From Anaerolineales bacterium (GTDB taxonomy: Bacteria; Chloroflexota; Anaerolineae; Anaerolineales; Villigracilaceae), in NCBI GenBank assembly GCA_017882065.1, contig JADGQD010000016.1:1-17576 (forward strand): a stretch of 17,576 nucleotides of DNA, given 5' to 3'. A program made the translations under genes and the position numbers. Positions 15,297 to 17,576 of this stretch are shown in pieces. The notes under the pieces were generated by a model, which was not told where the DNA came from, made no database searches, and worked only from the letters and a program-made list of their open reading frames with translations. Numbering within the stretch: position 1 is the stretch's first letter; each line of letters starts with the position of its first letter.

Positions 15297-16618
15297 TTGC
15301 ATCAGGTGTGAATGCTCCTGCTGGTGCATCTGCTCCGGATTATACAAAGTTGCGCGAGTATCTCATCGCGACAGTCTCGCAAGACCTCGGCGCGGATGAC
15401 CTCCCGCCGGAAATGCGCAAGCAGGCTCTCCAAGATCGCTTGGAAGAAGCTTTGGCACGGACGAAATTAACCCTTTCTGGTTCGATCCGGAATCGCTTTC
15501 TCCGGGATATTCTTGATGAAATCACCGGTTATGCCCCGCTCCAACCGCTGCTCGATGACCCGGATATCACTGAGATCATGGTCAACGGACCCAAAAAAGT
15601 TTATATTGAGAAGAAGGGGCGCCTGGAGCGGACGAATATTGTCTTTGAGAACAATCTTCACATCCTGAAAATTATTGACCGGATTGTTTTACCATTGGGT
15701 CGCCACATTGACTCCGATAGTCCCATGGTGGATGCGCGCCTGCCGGATGGTTCGCGCGTCAATGCTGTCGTCCCCCCCTGTGCCGTTGATGGCGCTTCCC
15801 TCACCATCCGAAAATTCCGAAAAGAAAAATTAACAATCGCGCAATTGATCGAATTCAACTCGCTAACGCAAGGGATGGCTGATTTCCTGCGTGCCTGCGT
15901 CCTCGGTCGTCTGAACATCATTATTTCCGGCGGCACCGGATCTGGCAAGACAACGTTCCTGAATGTGCTGTCTGGTTTTATCCCGGAATAGGAACGAATC
16001 GTCACTATTGAAGATGCAGCCGAATTACAGCTTCAGCAGGATCATCTTGTTCGCCTGGAAACCAAATTGGCCAATGTGGAGGGGCATGGTGTGGTGAGCG
16101 TCCGTGAATTGGTACGCAACTCTCTGCGCATGCGACCCGATCGTATTGTCATTGGCGAATGCCGCGGCGGTGAAGCCCTGGACATGCTCCAGGCCATGAA
16201 CACCGGTCATGACGGTTCACTGACCACCATTCATGCCAATTCACCACGCGACGCGCTTTCGCGTCTTGAAACGCTGGTGCTAATGGCTGGGATGGATCTG
16301 CCACTAAAAATTGTCCGTCAGCAAATTTCCTCGGCGGTGGATGTCATTGCCCAGATGTCACGCTTGCGAGACGGTACGCGCAAAATTACTGCCATTACCG
16401 AAGTTGCTGGTATGGAAGGTGATGTGGTTGTCTTGAGCGACATTTTTAAATTCAACCAGACCGGCGTGGATGTAGAAGGTAAAATTCTCGGCCAGGTAAA
16501 GCCGACAGGCATCCGTCCATTATTTGGTCCGCGCTTGGAAGCGGCTGGTTTCAAACTCGGTGCAGAGATTTTTGGCGCCACGGCCACCGATATCCTGCTA
16601 GCCCGCCAGCGGCGTTAA
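15293..16618 (+). pseudogene. cpaF: CpaF/TadA secretion ATPase, interrupted by in-frame TAG
   Basis: The frame encodes a near complete CpaF of 441 codons, broken only by TAG at 15989-15991 (codon 233). The first part (232 residues) has the N-terminal domain (LLDDPDITEIMVNGPKKVYIE, VDARLPDGSRVNAVVPP) and the Walker A motif GGTGSGKTT at 213-221. Immediately after the stop the same frame continues with ERIVTIEDAAELQL (Asp box), then VRNSLRMRPDRIVIGECRGGEA (Walker B region) in two blocks, and the His box TTIHANSP. The C-terminus is intact. The only internal ATG start of note (16067) would give a product without Walker A. One base change in a GAG, AAG or CAG codon explains the stop. CpaF powers Tad/Flp pilus assembly as a hexameric ATPase; with this stop neither fragment should hydrolyse ATP. 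A sequencing error remains possible. Confidence 0.88.
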
Positions 16619-16643
16619 CTGTTGCGTGGCTTTCTGCTATAAT
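16615..16643 (+). promoter_or_regulatory. Sigma70-like promoter for the XRE gene
   Basis: -35 TTAACT (16615-16620, four of six consensus bases), a 17-base spacer, then a perfect -10 TATAAT (16638-16643) with a TG at 16635-16636 giving an extended -10. The expected start is near 16650, leaving a leader of about 30 bases. The -35 overlaps the stop codon of cpaF. This is the best promoter in the window and marks a new transcription unit. Confidence 0.7.
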
Positions 16644-16667
16644 GATTCTGCCAATTCTGTAATTTTG

Positions 16668-16680
16668 TGAGGAAACCTCA
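16668..16680 (+). promoter_or_regulatory. Short inverted repeat covering the ribosome site and start of the XRE gene
   Basis: TGAGG (16668-16672) and CCTCA (16676-16680) form a perfect 5-base inverted repeat around AAA. It includes most of the GAGGA ribosome site (16669-16673) and the A of the ATG. It could be a weak mRNA hairpin hiding the start, or half of a DNA operator for self-control by the HTH protein. The repeat is short, so chance is quite possible. Confidence 0.3.
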
Positions 16681-17357
16681 TGACCATTCAAGCCCAGGTT
16701 AACCTTCGTTCAAGAAAATTAGGTGTTTTGATCCGTGATGCGCGTCTGACGGCGCGTAGGACCATCCCGGAATGTGCGCGCACAATCGGAGTGACGGCAG
16801 GTATATTCCGTGCCTGGGAGGGAGGCCGCAGATCACCTTCGCTGCCGGAATTGGAAGTGCTGTCCTATGCCCTGAACCTGCCCCTGCGCCGGTTCTGGAG
16901 CAAGGACGCCACATCAGACGATGCGTCGCCCACCGAGACCCTGAACCTGCCTGGGTTTGTTGGCATCCGCCAACGCCTGATTGGGGCGCTCCTACGTCAG
17001 GAGCGTGAGAAGGCCAGTATTTCACCACGCGCCCTCTCGGAGCTATCGGGCATCCCGACAGCGCGCCTCAAGGCCTATGAGTTGGGCGAACGTCCCATCC
17101 CTTTACCTGAATTGGAAGGTTTGACCGCCTTGCTGGGCGGCCAGATTGAAATGCTCTTTGACCAGACCGGTCACATCGGTTTGTGGATGGTCCAGCAAAA
17201 AGTCATCCAGGATTTTTTGCAGCTCCCGCCTGAATTGCAGAATTTCGTCTGCAAGCCGGTTAACCGCCCATACCTGGAACTGGCGATGAAATTGAGCGGC
17301 ATGTCTACTGATAAACTGCGCTCAGTGGCCGAAGATATACTGGATATCACATTCTGA
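16680..17357 (+). CDS. Double XRE-type helix-turn-helix protein
   Basis: 225 residues; GAGGA at 16669-16673 sits 6 bases before ATG 16680. Two XRE/Cro-like HTH domains occur in tandem. The first is at about 12-70 (LIRDARLTARRTIPECARTIGV, read in two blocks, then FRAWEGGRRSPSLPELEVLS). The second is at about 97-152 (LIGALLRQEREKASISPRAL, SELSGIPTARLKAYELGERP). A helical C-terminal part (about 165-225) has no recognised domain. Two HTHs in one chain could bind both half-sites of an operator, as a regulator of this region or of pilus genes (inference). It has its own promoter and is followed by a TPR-like gene after a single base. Confidence 0.85.
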   Translation: MTIQAQVNLRSRKLGVLIRDARLTARRTIPECARTIGVTAGIFRAWEGGRRSPSLPELEVLSYALNLPLRRFWSKDATSDDASPTETLNLPGFVGIRQRLIGALLRQEREKASISPRALSELSGIPTARLKAYELGERPIPLPELEGLTALLGGQIEMLFDQTGHIGLWMVQQKVIQDFLQLPPELQNFVCKPVNRPYLELAMKLSGMSTDKLRSVAEDILDITF

Positions 17358-17358
17358 T

Positions 17359-17576
17359 ATGGTGAACAAACTTTCCCCTCAGGAGATTGCAGACCAGGCC
17401 AAATGTACTTATCAAGCTGGTGATTATCCAGCCGCGGTACAGGCCTTTGCTGAAGCCGCGTCTGCTTATTCGGACATCGGTGATGCGCCCATGTCCGCCG
17501 AGATGAAGAACAATCAGTCTGTGGCGCTGCTGCGCGATAATCAGGCCCAGGCTGCTTTGGAAGTCGCCCAGGGCAC
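17359..17576 (+). CDS. TPR-like protein, 5' part (cut by window end)
   Basis: The ATG at 17359 lies one base after the stop of the XRE gene, and the frame is open to the window end (72 codons seen). The sequence (KLSPQEIADQAKCTYQAGDY, then PAAVQAFAEAASAYSDIGD) shows the paired amphipathic helices of a TPR unit. A second unit starts at AEMKNNQSVALLRDN. No hydrophobic helix is visible yet. It is GC-richer than the TPR genes at the left and has no close sequence similarity to them. No clear ribosome site is seen, so coupled translation from the XRE gene is likely. Confidence 0.65.
   Translation, partial: MVNKLSPQEIADQAKCTYQAGDYPAAVQAFAEAASAYSDIGDAPMSAEMKNNQSVALLRDNQAQAALEVAQG

Noticed and set aside
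15989..15991. General reassignment of TAG as a sense codon in this genome
   Set aside because: TAG ends pfkB (7559-7561), parA (8350-8352) and cpaE (14937-14939, followed by TGA and TAG in frame) at natural protein ends, so it acts as a normal stop here.

Overview
The window reads as a chromosomal segment of a Chloroflexota bacterium, most likely class Anaerolineae. That placement is inference, based on the style of the TPR/AAA cassette, the soluble hybrid-sensor kinases and the cpaE–small protein–cpaF cluster; no rRNA or marker gene is present to prove it. All genes lie on the + strand.

Region 1 (1-6184) is visibly more AT-rich than the rest. It holds a tightly overlapping cassette: the 3' part of an AAA+ type ATPase, a long TPR protein with an N-terminal ATPase-like domain that has lost its P-loop, a second TPR protein that starts inside the end of the first, and a three-pass membrane protein. 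No member has a recognised function. I see it as the best candidate for an undescribed multi-component system. About 100-residue TPR modules have been duplicated within and across the two TPR genes.

Region 2 (6185-6712) separates the AT-rich cassette from the GC-richer remainder. It contains a decayed, internally deleted ISAs1-family transposase, followed by a TATAAT box just upstream of the next gene.

Region 3 (6713-10833) is housekeeping-like: a PfkB-family sugar kinase, the chromosome partitioning pair parA-parB, and a YtcJ-like metal-dependent amidohydrolase. The genes are short-spaced or overlapping.

Region 4 (10844-16618) is a signalling and Tad/type IV pilus block. It encodes a soluble histidine kinase carrying an N-terminal MshEN-like (c-di-GMP binding type) domain, a second soluble kinase with a GAF-like sensor region, an OmpR-type response regulator, a REC–CpaE/TadZ ATPase, a small conserved-looking protein and the CpaF/TadA secretion ATPase. 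cpaF carries an in-frame TAG just after its Walker A motif, so it is a nonsense pseudogene, a sequencing error or a recoded gene.

Region 5 (16615-17576) has its own clear sigma70-like promoter. It drives a protein with two tandem XRE-type HTH domains, and then a TPR-like protein cut by the window end. No tRNA, rRNA, CRISPR array or convincing rho-independent terminator was seen.
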